Shown one piece after another: positions 31,455-42,381 of a stretch of DNA of 64,000 nt (its first letter is position 1; each line of letters opens with the position of its first letter). The stretch lies in NCBI GenBank assembly GCA_000467715.1, contig AJFK01000719.1:1-64000 (forward strand), read 5' to 3'. This DNA is from Hysterium pulicare CBS 123377. Taxonomy: Eukaryota > Ascomycota > Dothideomycetes > Hysteriales > Hysteriaceae. Made by a program: the position numbers and the translations under genes. The notes under the pieces were generated by a model. It was not told the origin of the DNA and made no database searches. It worked only from the letters and a program-made list of their open reading frames with translations.

Positions 31455-32963
31455 TCACGAATCTACGTCTTTCCTACTATCGCCCCTTTCCACTTCCCCC
31501 TCCAAACCCCCTTCCTCTTCTTCCTCTTCTCCCTTCGGCAAATTCGCAAGACAAGGCGCAAAAAACAACTTCCCATCCCAAGCTCCCCGAGCCGTACCCA
31601 CGGCAACCACACACCAAAGCGCAATAACCGCAACACTAAACATGGTCCCCAGCACCTTAAAAAACAAACTCGACATCTGCACTCCAAACTCAATCGTACT
31701 AACAGCATAAACCCCCAACGGAAACGTGAATCCCCACCACCCCATATTAAAAGGAAAAGGCCTAGATTTCCAAATCGATGCGATGGCGAACGCGAACCAA
31801 ATGAGTCCAAATCCCCACATAATCAGCGCAATGAACAAGCCGAGGACGTAGACGACGTCGCCGGCGATGGAGAGGTCGTGCAAGAAATGGATGCGCGGGA
31901 AAACGGTGCGTGAGACGTGGCCTAGATACATGATCGTATACCCTCCCATTCCCAGAGGTCCCAGCGGAAGGAACGAACTCACGACGATTTCGCGAGGTGG
32001 GAGTTTATGCAGAGCGAGGCGTTGATAGTACATTACGAGGACCGTCATGGCGAGTGGAGTCGCCATGCCCCACATCACGTAGCTGGTTATCAGCGTGGCT
32101 AGGGCGTGGTCTGGGTTTGGGAGGATCTCGGCGATTTCGGCGCCGGCGCCGCTTGCGACTATTGTTGCGGCTATGGGGAGGAGTTGGGCGGCTGTTGTGC
32201 GGGAGAGGGCTTGTTGGTGGGTGGAGGAGATTAGGAGGGTGGTTAGGGATACTGTTACGGCGGCTGCGAGGACACTATCTACCATCCAGCAGATCCAGGC
32301 GAGTGTTGTGGCCCAGGCGCCCCAATATGGACATACGAGGAATATCCACGCTTCTACCAGCGTGGCAAATCCCATAGGGATCGTCCCTAGGAATAGGGAG
32401 TTGGTTGAGTCTTGGATCATGACGGTCCAGATGGCGGGGTAGAGGGTGTAGCGGAGGATGGAGGCCGTGAGAGCGAGGGTGAAGAGAATGGTGTTGAGGA
32501 TGAAGAAGATGACAGAGAGCCAGTAGAGCCAGTGGGATTGGAAGGGGATGGTTATTAGGAGGAGAGAGACTATGCCCGTGCCCATTGTTACGCTGAACCA
32601 GCTGGGGGAGAAGTTACGAATTATTCGACGCCATCCGCGATCGTATTTAGTTAATTCACGGGAGGAGGAGGGTGAGGGTGATTCTCCGGAGGGAGAGGAG
32701 TTGGTCGTTGGATAGCCATTTGATATCTTCTGAGTATGGGATTCTCGTTGGCCTATTGATGGGGTTTGACTAAGTGATCCGACATGGCCTTTTGTTATGC
32801 CTTGGGCATTTGACCTCCCCTGGCTCTTGGATCTGGCTTTGATACTTGATCTATTTGCGGAAGATCGTTGGCGTTGTATGTTCTCTGGCGGAAGGCTTTG
32901 GCTTGCGGGTGCTGTCAAAGCGGGGTTATTGGATGATAGACGCTCCAACTCGTTCTCGTCCAT
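31455..32963 (-). CDS. SSU1: sulfite efflux pump Ssu1 (TDT transporter family)
   Basis: This is a single-exon gene of 502 residues. Ssu1 exports sulfite across the plasma membrane and is central to sulfite resistance and to sulfitolysis by keratin-degrading fungi. The start is the ATG of MDENELERLSS; the open frame upstream has no better ATG. Residues 1-105 are a Ser/Gln-rich cytosolic tail. Ten hydrophobic helices follow, starting after RIIRNFSPSWFSVTMGTGIV, the hallmark of the tellurite/C4-dicarboxylate (TDT) family. Further family blocks are WTVMIQDSTNSLFLGTIPMG, YVMWGMATPLAMTVLVMYYQ, PLGPLGMGGYTIMYLG and FNMGWWGFTFPLGVYA. The C-terminus has a Glu run (GEEEEEEGG). It is divergent from the F-box-like gene at 33195. 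Confidence 0.92.
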   Translation of the reverse strand: MDENELERLSSNNPALTAPASQSLPPENIQRQRSSANRSSIKARSKSQGRSNAQGITKGHVGSLSQTPSIGQRESHTQKISNGYPTTNSSPSGESPSPSSSRELTKYDRGWRRIIRNFSPSWFSVTMGTGIVSLLLITIPFQSHWLYWLSVIFFILNTILFTLALTASILRYTLYPAIWTVMIQDSTNSLFLGTIPMGFATLVEAWIFLVCPYWGAWATTLAWICWMVDSVLAAAVTVSLTTLLISSTHQQALSRTTAAQLLPIAATIVASGAGAEIAEILPNPDHALATLITSYVMWGMATPLAMTVLVMYYQRLALHKLPPREIVVSSFLPLGPLGMGGYTIMYLGHVSRTVFPRIHFLHDLSIAGDVVYVLGLFIALIMWGFGLIWFAFAIASIWKSRPFPFNMGWWGFTFPLGVYAVSTIEFGVQMSSLFFKVLGTMFSVAVIALWCVVAVGTARGAWDGKLFFAPCLANLPKGEEEEEEGGLEGEVERGDSRKDVDS

Positions 32964-33194
32964 GATAACTATATCTCTTGCATGATACAAAGGCAGTTCT
33001 TTGTCCAGAGGATGTGTCGCCCAAATACACACAGTTGAAAAGCCTTAAAGATGACTGGATCTATGATGACGCATGATTGGTGATTTAAGACGGTTCCGGG
33101 CCGAGTAAATGCCGAAATTGTGGCAATAGTCTGAGCGTTTTCGGCTCTTCTCATCAACAGCGTCATCTATCAACACCATCCGTCTCCGAAAAGT

Positions 33195-33956
33195 ATGACC
33201 ATCTTCCTTGATCTTCCGAAGGAAATACGATATGAGGTTCTCAGCTATGTCTTGAACTTCCCTGTCAAAGCGAATCATTTCACAAACCACACATATGCTA
33301 GTATTCCCAAGCCGTCATGTCTGCCCCTACTGTTGGTCAATCATCAGCTCAACTCGGACATTCGAGAGGTCCTCCGTCATTTCAAAGCTCAAAAACAGCT
33401 CACCTATGCTATCGATGCTACACACGCAGATCTCCGACATACCCTCCTCACCTTTAATTGGACTCATCTTCCGGCCTTGGCGCCTCGCATTGATGCGCTC
33501 GCCGTGCATTTGTATTTCGCTACTTTTGAGATAAGGACAGAAAATAATCCCATACTGCTCCGTATTTTCCGCTATTTGCAAGTGGTCCTCTATGAACTGG
33601 CTGGATATTTTAAGTCTCAAGACCCCTCATTCCAACTTGTTTCAATCGAAGAGGTCACGCTGCACGTCCACCTTTCTCCTCTACCCTCTGAGCCACATCT
33701 CCACTCCGGATGGGCGAACCAGCTTCACTTCCTCCGGCAAGAGCTGGCTATCAATCTCGCCGAGAAATTTTCAAAGCATCTCGAAATACTGTTCCAACGT
33801 AATCAACAGACAATCCCTCCCTCGGCACCAAATACCCCTCCACGAGCACGCATCGGGATGATACGGCTTTTTTCTAACGATACAGTGCGATTCGAATGCG
33901 AAGGTTTTGTGGTTTACGATTGGATCACGACTTGGGGCAAAGGTCGACTTTTTTGA
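33195..33956 (+). CDS. F-box-like domain protein
   Basis: This is a single-exon gene of 253 residues. The N-terminus MTIFLDLPKEIRYEVLSYVL fits the short F-box-like motif (LPxEIRxxI) found in many fungal proteins. It is followed by a typical CLPLLLVNHQLNSDIREVL segment. The rest is a globular alpha/beta region without repeats. It could be a substrate adaptor of an SCF ubiquitin ligase, but many such fungal proteins are uncharacterised. It is convergent with TRP2; about 290 AT-rich bases separate the stops. Confidence 0.8.
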   Translation: MTIFLDLPKEIRYEVLSYVLNFPVKANHFTNHTYASIPKPSCLPLLLVNHQLNSDIREVLRHFKAQKQLTYAIDATHADLRHTLLTFNWTHLPALAPRIDALAVHLYFATFEIRTENNPILLRIFRYLQVVLYELAGYFKSQDPSFQLVSIEEVTLHVHLSPLPSEPHLHSGWANQLHFLRQELAINLAEKFSKHLEILFQRNQQTIPPSAPNTPPRARIGMIRLFSNDTVRFECEGFVVYDWITTWGKGRLF

Positions 33957-34246
33957 TTCCACGCACGACTTTGGTCCCGCCATCCTATTAATAAGACATC
34001 ATCTACTATTGGTGTGAAACATGAACATGCGGGGATAAGTTGATCGATCTCAAGAGTCTATGGAGACTACAGTAATATACAAAAAAATGCCTCGCGCATT
34101 AGATGCAGGTTTCTATAAAGTTGTGTTCACTGGTGTTTTAGTATGAAGAATTTAGCACCAGAGGATTTTATGTTGATTGAGAGTGAATTAAAAGTCATAC
34201 CTATAGATATCAGACATAAAACCCAAAATAAACTATTATAACTTAG

Positions 34247-35977
34247 TTATATTGGTATCTGAAATAAATCTCCTTGCTGCTCCTTGACAATATCTCCGAA
34301 CCCCTTTGAACTAGTTCTACCCTCGAATCGGCGTTCAGCCAACTCAATACAACGAATACTCGAACCCAACTTGTTCATCGTCTCCATCCACTCCTCAAAC
34401 TCATCACTATCGTACACAATCCCTCCACCCGCCTGCATATGCGCCACTCCGTCCTTAATAAGCAAAGTCCGAATCGCAATACACGTATCCACAGGCCCCT
34501 CTATCACCTCACCCTGCCGCACGACATTATACCCAAACCATCCCGCCGCTCCCGCATACACGCCGCGCTTCTCTCCCTCCAACTCCGAGATCAATTGCAC
34601 GGCACGGATCTTCGGCGCGCCCGATACGGTCCCGGTCGGAAACACTGAGCGGAACGCATCCCAGCGTGACTTATCCGCACGCAAGATGCCGGAAACCTCA
34701 GACGTGAGATGCTGCACGTGCGAGAAGCGATCGACGCGCATAAGGCGGTCGACGCGCACCGTCCGCGGATCGCAGACGCGGTTGACGTCGTTGCGGGCGA
34801 GATCGACCAGCATGACGTGCTCTGCACGATCCTTCACTGAGTTTTGGAGTTTGAAGGCCAGTGCGTCGTCTTCTGCGGGCGTGCTGCCGCGGGCGATGGT
34901 GCCGGCAATCGCGTGGTTCACGATGCGGGGGCGCGAGCCGTTCGCGGTCTCCACCGAAGATGCGCTGATGAGGCACTCCGGAGAAGCGCCGACGAGGGAG
35001 AAGTCGGAGCATGAGATGTAGAACATGTACGGTGACGGATTGGTTGAGCGGAGAGTGCGGTAGATGTTGAAAGGGTGGACGGTGATGTTGCGGGAAAGGC
35101 GTTGGGATGGGACAGCTTGCACGATGTCCCCTTTGACGATGTGCTCTTTGAGACTTGTAACGAAGGACTCGTAGCCCTTGCGTCCGACATTTGCCGAGTA
35201 TTGGGTTTCGGAAGTCGATGTTGAGTCTTGCGTGAAAGGTTGTTGTGCGGGAAGTGGAATTTCCGTTTGTTGAGTGATCTCCAATATTGAGCGAAGCGAA
35301 TCACATGCCTCTGTATACGCTGGCTCGATATCTTCAGCTGGGGACTCCGGGACCTTGATATGTGTGACTATAATAATCGCAGATTTGAAGTGATCAAAAG
35401 TCACCACCGTGTCGAACATCATGAACATGGCTTCGGGAATTTGAAGGTTATCTTTCAACCATGGAGCACCGGTGACTGGTTCAAACTTTTGAATACAGTC
35501 GTATGAGAGGTACCCAACCGCACCGCCAATGAGATTTGGCAATTTGAGTCCTGGAATGTCGATTGTTTGTTCCGCGAGCTCACTTTGGAGCACTTGCAGT
35601 GGATCGCCATCGTGGTCGTACCCAGAACCACAGCGAACAACTTTTATAGGGTCTGGGAATGTTAATGAATTTATATGAGATAGAGCAATGTGTTATTCTG
35701 TGCTTACTGGCTCCAATGTAGCTATACCGGCCTACGGTTTCGGATGAGCCCGTGGCACTCTCGAGAAGAAACGAGTATTCAGCGGTAGCTCTATCCGAAT
35801 CAGCATTAGTCTCTCTATACCATGGGATAGTTACCCAGCAGAAAGTTTGAGGAAGATGGCGCATGGTGACAGCAAATCACAGGGAGTTGAGATGCAGACT
35901 GGAAGTAGACTGTTTTTTAGTGGGCATTGTTTGCACAATTCTCTCGCTTCGACGAGACTGGGTTGGAATTCGTTCAT
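34247..35977 (-). CDS. TRP2: anthranilate synthase component I, 3 exons
   Basis: This enzyme converts chorismate plus glutamine-derived ammonia to anthranilate, the first committed step of tryptophan synthesis. Exons are 35977-35835, 35790-35708 and 35652-34247; introns are 44 and 55 bp. The product is 543 residues, normal for the family. The start MNEFQPSLVEARELC was chosen because it gives the expected N-terminus (LPVCISTPCDLLSPCAIFLKL). Residues around 50-60 read SFLLESATG, the LLES site of tryptophan feedback inhibition in yeast and enterobacterial enzymes. The chorismate-binding domain shows GYLSYDCIQKFEP, VPSQRLSRN, SPECLI, GTVSGAPKIRAVQLI and MQAGGGIVYDSD. It lacks a fused glutaminase domain, so it should pair with a separate TRP3-type subunit. 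Confidence 0.95.
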
Positions 35978-37381
35978 CTTAATCCGCTCTGCTGCGGACA
36001 AGTTGACTTGCCGCAGTTTGGTAGTACTCTGTTGACTCAGAATTTCAGAAACTTAACGTGTCAGTTTTTTCGGCCACATTTCTTGGCGTCACGTGGGCTT
36101 GACCACCACATCGATGACGACTATGCTCTAACAACCGGATGAGTTTAAAGCAACGACATCTTCCAACTACTACCACTACTAATTACCTTCATATTGCAGC
36201 GACCTATCCGTCCATCGGTCTTCTGCAGGATCCTCCCAATCACCATACACCGAGGTTGTGCCAGGATGTAAGACCTGCGTTTCTTCTTCAATTACGAAAC
36301 AATCATGCCAGTGCCAGTGCAATCTCGTTGTGCATGTGGTCGGGACCCACGAACACCTCATGCGATTAAGACTAATAAGCAGTAGCACTTCGTCCAGCGA
36401 GTTTGACCGGTATTATAGCTCGCGTTCCTTCCACATACCTCAAAAACGATTCCGCGATGTCGTTTTGCACATCATCTGGAAAGCGATGAACCATGGCTAC
36501 CAGCAAACCGGCCAAACTCAGTCAGAGCTGCATGCGAATACACATTTATGTCAAATTCATCCCCCTATAAGGAGCATTTCGAGCACTCACGTTGGTGGGG
36601 TGTGGTTTTACTCGAAAGAGGTTAGCTTGGCAGTAATGCTGAGTGGCTGAGCTATGAAACGAATCAACCTCAGCCTCACGCATGTTTCCCCTGTGTATCA
36701 CGTCCAACGTTTTTAGCTTTGCATACTGCGTTGTACTGGCTTTTGCCCGATACCCCCCTTTTGCCCGACCTAGTCCTAAACGAATAACGATATTTGTTTT
36801 GACGGGTTTAGTGGGGAAAATTACCTGAGGAGGTTAGATCGGTCAAAAGGGGGGTATCGGGCAAAAGCCAGTACAACACGGTATTCAATATCGTTGTGCA
36901 AGCCTTACACAACGGCGTGCCGCAGAGCTTCTAGTAGACACAACTACACTATATGGGTCTCTGCGACAGAAGATGCATCGTTAGGCAATCCAAGGCAAGT
37001 CGTGTTAGTTACTTGATATGTCTTGACTGCTCAATACCAGCGAAGCTGATGGGGAATATAGCGACTTGTCGAGATGATCAAGCCAGGACGATGAGAATGA
37101 CGTGACTCGTGAGCTGTGTCGCAGCCACCAACCCATTTTAATTTCACGTCGTGCTTAGCGTCACATTATCAAGCACGGCAGCTATCGCCTGGTCACAAAA
37201 GGATAGAGTCCTGTCAGCGCGGTGACTGCTCCTACAGTGGTACGACCTCGCCCCCCAACGCGAACCTTCGAAACATCAACGATATGGATCCCTCATCAAC
37301 ATGTTCGGTTCTATTTCGAATCCTTTCGGACACCCGCGTTCGCTTCAAGAGCATCAAGGCAGATGCATTATCAAGGCAATC
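35978..37381. other. intergenic with a small transposon
   Basis: This holds the TRP2 upstream region, a 156-bp MITE (see the element at 36724) and the upstream region of the pepsin-like gene. The short frames here look like chance. Confidence 0.5.
36724..36883. mobile_element. MITE 1: non-autonomous DNA transposon with TA target site
   Basis: The body is 36726-36881 (156 bp), flanked by TA on both sides. The terminal inverted repeats are about 37 bp. The inner 32 bp (36731-36762 and 36845-36876) are perfect reverse complements, beginning TTGTACTGGCTTTTGCCCGA, and the outer 5 bp have two mismatches. Weaker pairing continues inwards. Each arm contains CTTTTGCCCGA, which is repeated once more in the left arm. 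There is no coding capacity. The TA duplication and inverted ends fit the Tc1/mariner/pogo group. Confidence 0.85.
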
Positions 37382-39011
37382 ATGGCAAATTGGTGCTCAA
37401 GGCTCTGCAGTCTGGCTATTTTTGCTAACCTCTTACGCGCAACAAACGCCCAGTGCGATATTCCTCCTTTGAAGCTCGCATGGAGCAACACTACCGTAAC
37501 AGATGATGGCCTCGGTGTAACTAGAGGTATTGAAATCGGCATTGGAACCCCAGATCAAATCTTTGCGTTCCGACCGTCCTCGACGCTCAACAATACCCGT
37601 ATCAACAACGTCCTATCCTGTAACTCGGCGGCGAATGATAGCTGCATTGGAGGTTTGGGTGGTGGCTTCGATCCTTCAAAATCAAAGACATACTCGGTTT
37701 CGATAAAGGCACAGTGGAATGGGAGCCAGGTGGATGCAGAGAGTTCTACAGGTGCATATGTCTACTTCAATGACGCAGTGGACTTTCAGAGCAATGGCCA
37801 TGTAGAAGGGTTTCCTATGGTAATGGACTCGGAGTCAGGTGGAGGTATGATCTACCAATACGCTTGAATAAGACGACTCAAATGGCTAATTGAACCTTGT
37901 AGGACCTGTAAGCGGCCTCCCTCTTGGAACAAACTCCTCTTTCCTACGCGCTGCCGTTGCGGGAGGCATAGCACCATCAGAAGTATTTGGACTCTGGACT
38001 GGAAGCCGTGGAATAGCTCCAGTAGATGGTCTTCTGGTTATTGGTGGCTATGATCAATCTCGGATCGCTGGCCCTTTCACGAACTACTCCGTTGGCAACT
38101 GGAGCTTGAACAAACCCTGTCCTTTACAAGTCACGATTTCAAACATTGAATACGATGGGCAATCCCTATTCAGCAAAAGTTCCGATACAATGGTCGCATG
38201 CGTCGAGCCATATACACAACGCACCGTCTTCACCCCCGACGTCGCAACACAATTTGGCATTCTTTCAGGGCAGAACAGTAACTTATATAAGGGCGGAATG
38301 CAGTACAATGTCACGCAGAGGCCTATGGGAAATCTAACGATCACACTGGACAATGGATATCAGTCAACCATAACTAACGACGAGCTTTTCACGCCACTTC
38401 GCGGCTCCGATCAATACGGCCGCTATGCAATCAAAAACGATTCTATCTTAGAAGCCGGTGTAGGAGATAATCGAAAAGCTGATCCTTCAACCGTGACACC
38501 TACGCTCGGAGGCCTCTTCTTAACATTCAATTATTTGGTCGTCGACTACGCGAATGACGTTTTTAGACTGGCTCCAGCGGTTCCGAGTTCGAATACTTCA
38601 TCCCCAGTGGACATATCAACAGTCTGCACACCCTCAAACAGCACTACTCCATCCCCACCTTCTAACCCATCTCCATCACCATCCGGAAAACCATCGAAGA
38701 AGCACATTGGCGCAATCGTTGGTGGAGTTATTGGGGGTATAGCGGCCATAGCACTCCTCGCGCTGCTGGCCCTTTTAATTTTCCGCCGTCGCCATGGCCA
38801 CACTCAGCAAAGTCAACAAGAAAAAAGCGCGAATGGAGACAGCCAAGACATAACATCCCCCGTTTCCCATGTTCCTTCGGAGTTGGCTGCAGCAGATGAG
38901 GCTACGAAAGTGCATGAGTTGGCGACGAGTCGAAATACAAGTGTTAGGAGGCCGGATCGGTGGCAGGAGCGTAATGAAACCAGTCCGTTGCCAGAGCATG
39001 GGGGTTGGTAG
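37382..39011 (+). CDS. pepsin-like (A1-fold) surface protein lacking the catalytic Asp, 2 exons
   Basis: Exons are 37382-37844 and 37903-39011; the 58 bp intron has a GTATGA donor and a GCTAAT branch-like site. The product is 523 residues. MANWCSRLCSLAIFANLL...ATNAQC is a signal peptide. The body resembles fungal aspartic-peptidase-like proteins: GIEIGIGTPDQIFAFRPS sits where the first DTG motif should be, but no DTG/DSG is present, and no second DTG is seen near FGLWTGSRG...PVDGLLVIGGYD. Several NxT/S sites occur. A Ser/Pro linker (TPSPPSNPSPSPSGKPSKK) precedes a membrane helix (IGAIVGGVIGGIAAIALLALLALLIF) and a cytosolic tail of about 75 residues. It is probably a non-enzymatic surface receptor or wall protein. 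Confidence 0.85.
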
Positions 39012-39448
39012 CCTGCGGTGGATATGAGGCTGTGAGAACTTGGGAGTGAGATATGTAGAAGAGATGATTTAAAGACATTCCTGGATGCGGTAACTAGCGG
39101 ACCATGCGAAGTTTCAAACCCTTTTGATGCATCATATTTAGTTGGAGGCGAGCATTTGGAAAGATAGGAGATACTTGTTTAAGTTAATGAGATTTCATAA
39201 CAATTGACTACCAATTGGCTTAGTGCTGTCCCATTTAATACAATTACCCAATCATATAGGCAACCCAAGACAAATTTTGCTTACAGGAGCGACTATATCA
39301 GTCTTTCCATAGTCTGTTTCTTGATCCCATCGCTCCAGGATATCATGAATATGCTCGATCTTCAATATCCCAAGGACCTATTCTTGGCCGCGTATGTTCA
39401 GCCTTGCCATTGTGGTTTGCCGCTGTGGCCTGACTCAGCCTTGGTGGC

Positions 39449-39482
39449 AAAAGTGTACTGCAATTTTAGCCCGCAAGAGAGG
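39449..39482 (+). repeat. dispersed short repeat, copy B
   Basis: AAAGTGTACTGCAATTTTAG followed by CCCGC is identical to copy A at 19417; the copies diverge just after CGCRAGAG. Confidence 0.75.
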
Positions 39483-39623
39483 TTGCTGGAGACACAGACC
39501 AGGCGTTGCTGGAGGATGATTGGTTGCCAGTCTAGGCAGCAGTTTTGCATCTAGAGGGATTTAGTACCTATGAAAGGATCTTTTAAGTGCATTATTTTCG
39601 TTTGCCTTCTGTAGGTCGCAAAT

Positions 39624-39650
39624 CTTGTAATTTTAGCACGGGAGAGCAGG
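39624..39650 (+). repeat. dispersed short repeat, copy C (worn)
   Basis: TTGTAATTTTAGCACGGGAG then AGCAGG matches the core of copies A and B with a 4-base gap. Confidence 0.55.
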
Positions 39651-40086
39651 TTGAGTAGGACTTGTCTACGGCATCCTATTCGCGGTTCAAGTGCTGACCG
39701 GAAAACTGAACGCCACGGAGACAGACCGCTACAAGAAAAGTAGAAGGCAAATTGTTAACCCTGCCTGGGCAGCAGGTTTTTGCGCTAAGCATCGCCTACC
39801 CTTCCCCAATTGGACAGTCGTTCGGAACTCGTCAACGAGCTTTACCACTCCTAGGGTCGTGATCTGCGGGGTGTATAAGGCTGTTAAGGCAAAGACATAG
39901 ACAAGCCAAAATTTTCAGAGTTTTTAAAAGAATGGAATTTCGAATAGTTGAATCTAATTTTTATAATTCGTTACCTTAACAAGGTCGAACTAGGATCAGT
40001 AAAAGATCTTCTAATAGGCTACTCCAACAGTTCCAATACTAATACAAGTACATCTGGATCCTACCCAGAAGCTAGCCCTAGCATAA

Positions 40087-42381
40087 CTAATATGAAAGCA
40101 CATTGACTCCAACCATCAGCCCCAACAGCAACACCAACCGCTCCGTCCCCAGCCCAAACTTTCCCTTCGCCGTATTAGCAACCGCCGTAGCCGTAGGCGA
40201 AGGTCCAGCCGTCGAGGTAGCATTCCCAGCCCCATTAAAGTATATGGTCGATCCATTATCGGCCTTAAACCCCACAAGAATGAAGTCCTGAATAATCCCA
40301 GTTCCATTCTTCAGTATCCCTTCTTGCGACGTGCTGCACGTTTCCATGACATCCCAGAGATAGCATTGTGGGGTTGGGGGCGGCAGGACTTGATTCTTGA
40401 TTTGAGAAATGTCGGAGAGGCCGGAGGTTGAGTATTCGGAGTTGATGGGGGTTTCGCCGGTGGCGATGTCCTTGTTAGACATCACGCGGCTGAAGATGCG
40501 GTACGCGGTTTCGGGTTGGTAGTAGGGTACTGGAAGTCATGTACGTCAGCTTCATTCTTTGATCAAAGTGATGGATGGGAGGCTTGATGATAACACACCT
40601 TCATGGCCTGCCTCGAAGACTCGCGAGAAGGATAGGTTCCCGTATTGGCGAACGGCACCGCCTACATACGAGGCATTTGATGAAATATTGGCATATCCGG
40701 CTTTGTGGAAGCCATCGGTAAGTGTCGAGTTGATGGCTAAGCTGATTTGTTCGCCTCCCAACCCTGGAAGGCATTAGATGTTTGTGGAACTGTGCAGTAC
40801 GGATCGCTGACATACAATTACACTGATAATCTCTATCGCCGTAAACGAGGGCTACTTTCACCCCACGATCCAAAAGGCTGCCAAGGGCTTCTAAATTTCC
40901 GGCTCGAACGAAGTCTCCAGTCGCGTTAAAGGCTTCTCGTGGTCAGCAAAATAGTTTGGGCTTTATGAACGGAGTTCCATCTTACTCTGGGCAACAGCCA
41001 CTGATTCTCCAGTGAAGTTCAATGGGACGCTGAGGGCCTGTTGAACCTCTTTTGTATTGAAGAATCCAGCCGCATATTTCGGAGGGAAGGAGTTGATGAC
41101 TGGGGCAGCGATGTCGAATACATATCTCTGTTATCACAATCAGATTTTGTTTGGTGCGACTAGGAAGAATGAACTTACTCCATGACGATTGTACGCGTTC
41201 CACATTGTGCCAAAGCAGAATGTAAAGGCATTATTACAGGCCTTATTAACCTCCGCATTGTTACCAAGTCCCTCCGGATCATTCGCACTGACTGCCGCCT
41301 GACAAGTATTTATCAGCTTTTCGCAGGCAGGAAAGCTCTCGACAGCGGACTGGAACTCGGTCTCGTTGATGATTTGTAGACCGTATGTGTTGTTGTAAGC
41401 CATTTGAGGGTACAATGGCATCTGTGTTGTGATATCAATGCATCCATTGATGATCCCAACTGTGTCGAGATTGATTTCCGTAGCACCCGACAGACTTCCA
41501 TTCTCGATAAGTCCATTCTGCTTCTCGAAGAAGTTTGCGAAAGTCGATCCGTAGTGGCCTCCATATGACTCTGTCCATATACTAATACGATTATCATTCG
41601 GTTTGTATTCGGGGAACCTGTCTTAATCAGCGCTTCAAATCGACAGCTAGGACTTGGGACCTTACTCTTGTATCCATGTCTGCATAAAATTCCAAATAGA
41701 GACCGCGGCAGTTGCTGTTGTATTCGCCGTGGTGGTAAATTTCTGGGATGCAAATGTGCCCACTGTGAAAGTACTGTTGACTTCAGGAACGCCTGTTGTA
41801 GCAAAGTCTTCAACTTCGACGATGACCGGAGATACAAGCTGGTCAATTGTCCCGTTGGTTAGCGAGTCGTACGAGAACCCGACCTGGACTGGTTGGTCGA
41901 TATAGAGCAGGTTGACTTCGTTGTTCCAGGACCAAGGGTTCAAGATGGTATCTTTCGAGTTCTCAGCAATGCTACATGGTCCATTTTCCCCAACAGCGGC
42001 CGTAATGGAAGGTACGCCTGGGCCGCCTTGGAGCCACAAAGAGAGCGGAGCGTTGGCAGGATCCTTTCGAGACTCAAAAAACCAAAAGAATGTGTTTACA
42101 GGGTATGGAGTTTCTGCGGAGATGTTCGACGGAAGGTGGATGTAGCCACTGTAGGATTTAACTCCGGCTGTCGTCTCACATATGTTTGTCTACAGGGTTA
42201 GTCAAAGCGCAAGATCGAAGGGTGAATCTCGACAATGTACCTCTTTGTACGATATCGATACTCCTGGGTGAAGTTTCGACTGTATAGTGGATAGCCCTTC
42301 CGGTATAGGCGGAAAGTATGCGGCAGAGGTATTTAAGATTAGTGCAAGAGTCGCAAAATATGCTGCGGAAATGATAGACAT
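40087..42381 (-). CDS. serine carboxypeptidase (S10 family), probably GPI-anchored, 7 exons
   Basis: This protein removes C-terminal residues from peptides and has 656 residues. Exons are 42381-42241, 42189-41666, 41617-41179, 41127-40986, 40932-40816, 40763-40599 and 40529-40087; all six introns (48-69 bp) close in phase. A signal peptide ([20 protein letters not shown]) starts the protein. Family motifs: [20 protein letters not shown] (oxyanion region; the usual GGPGSSS serines are replaced by GVPS), nucleophile Ser239 in [10 protein letters not shown], Asp448 in [14 protein letters not shown], and His508 in EAGHEVPYYQPE. The C-terminus has a Thr/Ser/Ala linker and a hydrophobic end ([16 protein letters not shown]), consistent with a GPI signal. 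It is convergent with the pepsin-like gene. Confidence 0.92.

Larger units (their letters stand above)
39012..40086. other. intergenic with dispersed repeats
   Basis: Two copies of the dispersed repeat lie here (39449 and 39624). The unit GTTGCTGGAG recurs at about 39482 and 39505. No gene is supported. Confidence 0.5.

Noticed and set aside
34284-35021. 245-codon plus-strand open frame
   Set aside because: It lies antisense to TRP2 and has no family resemblance; the minus strand carries a clear enzyme.
37301-37381. upstream in-frame ATG for the pepsin-like protein
   Set aside because: Starting there would bury the signal peptide behind 27 polar residues; the ATG at 37382 starts directly at the signal sequence.
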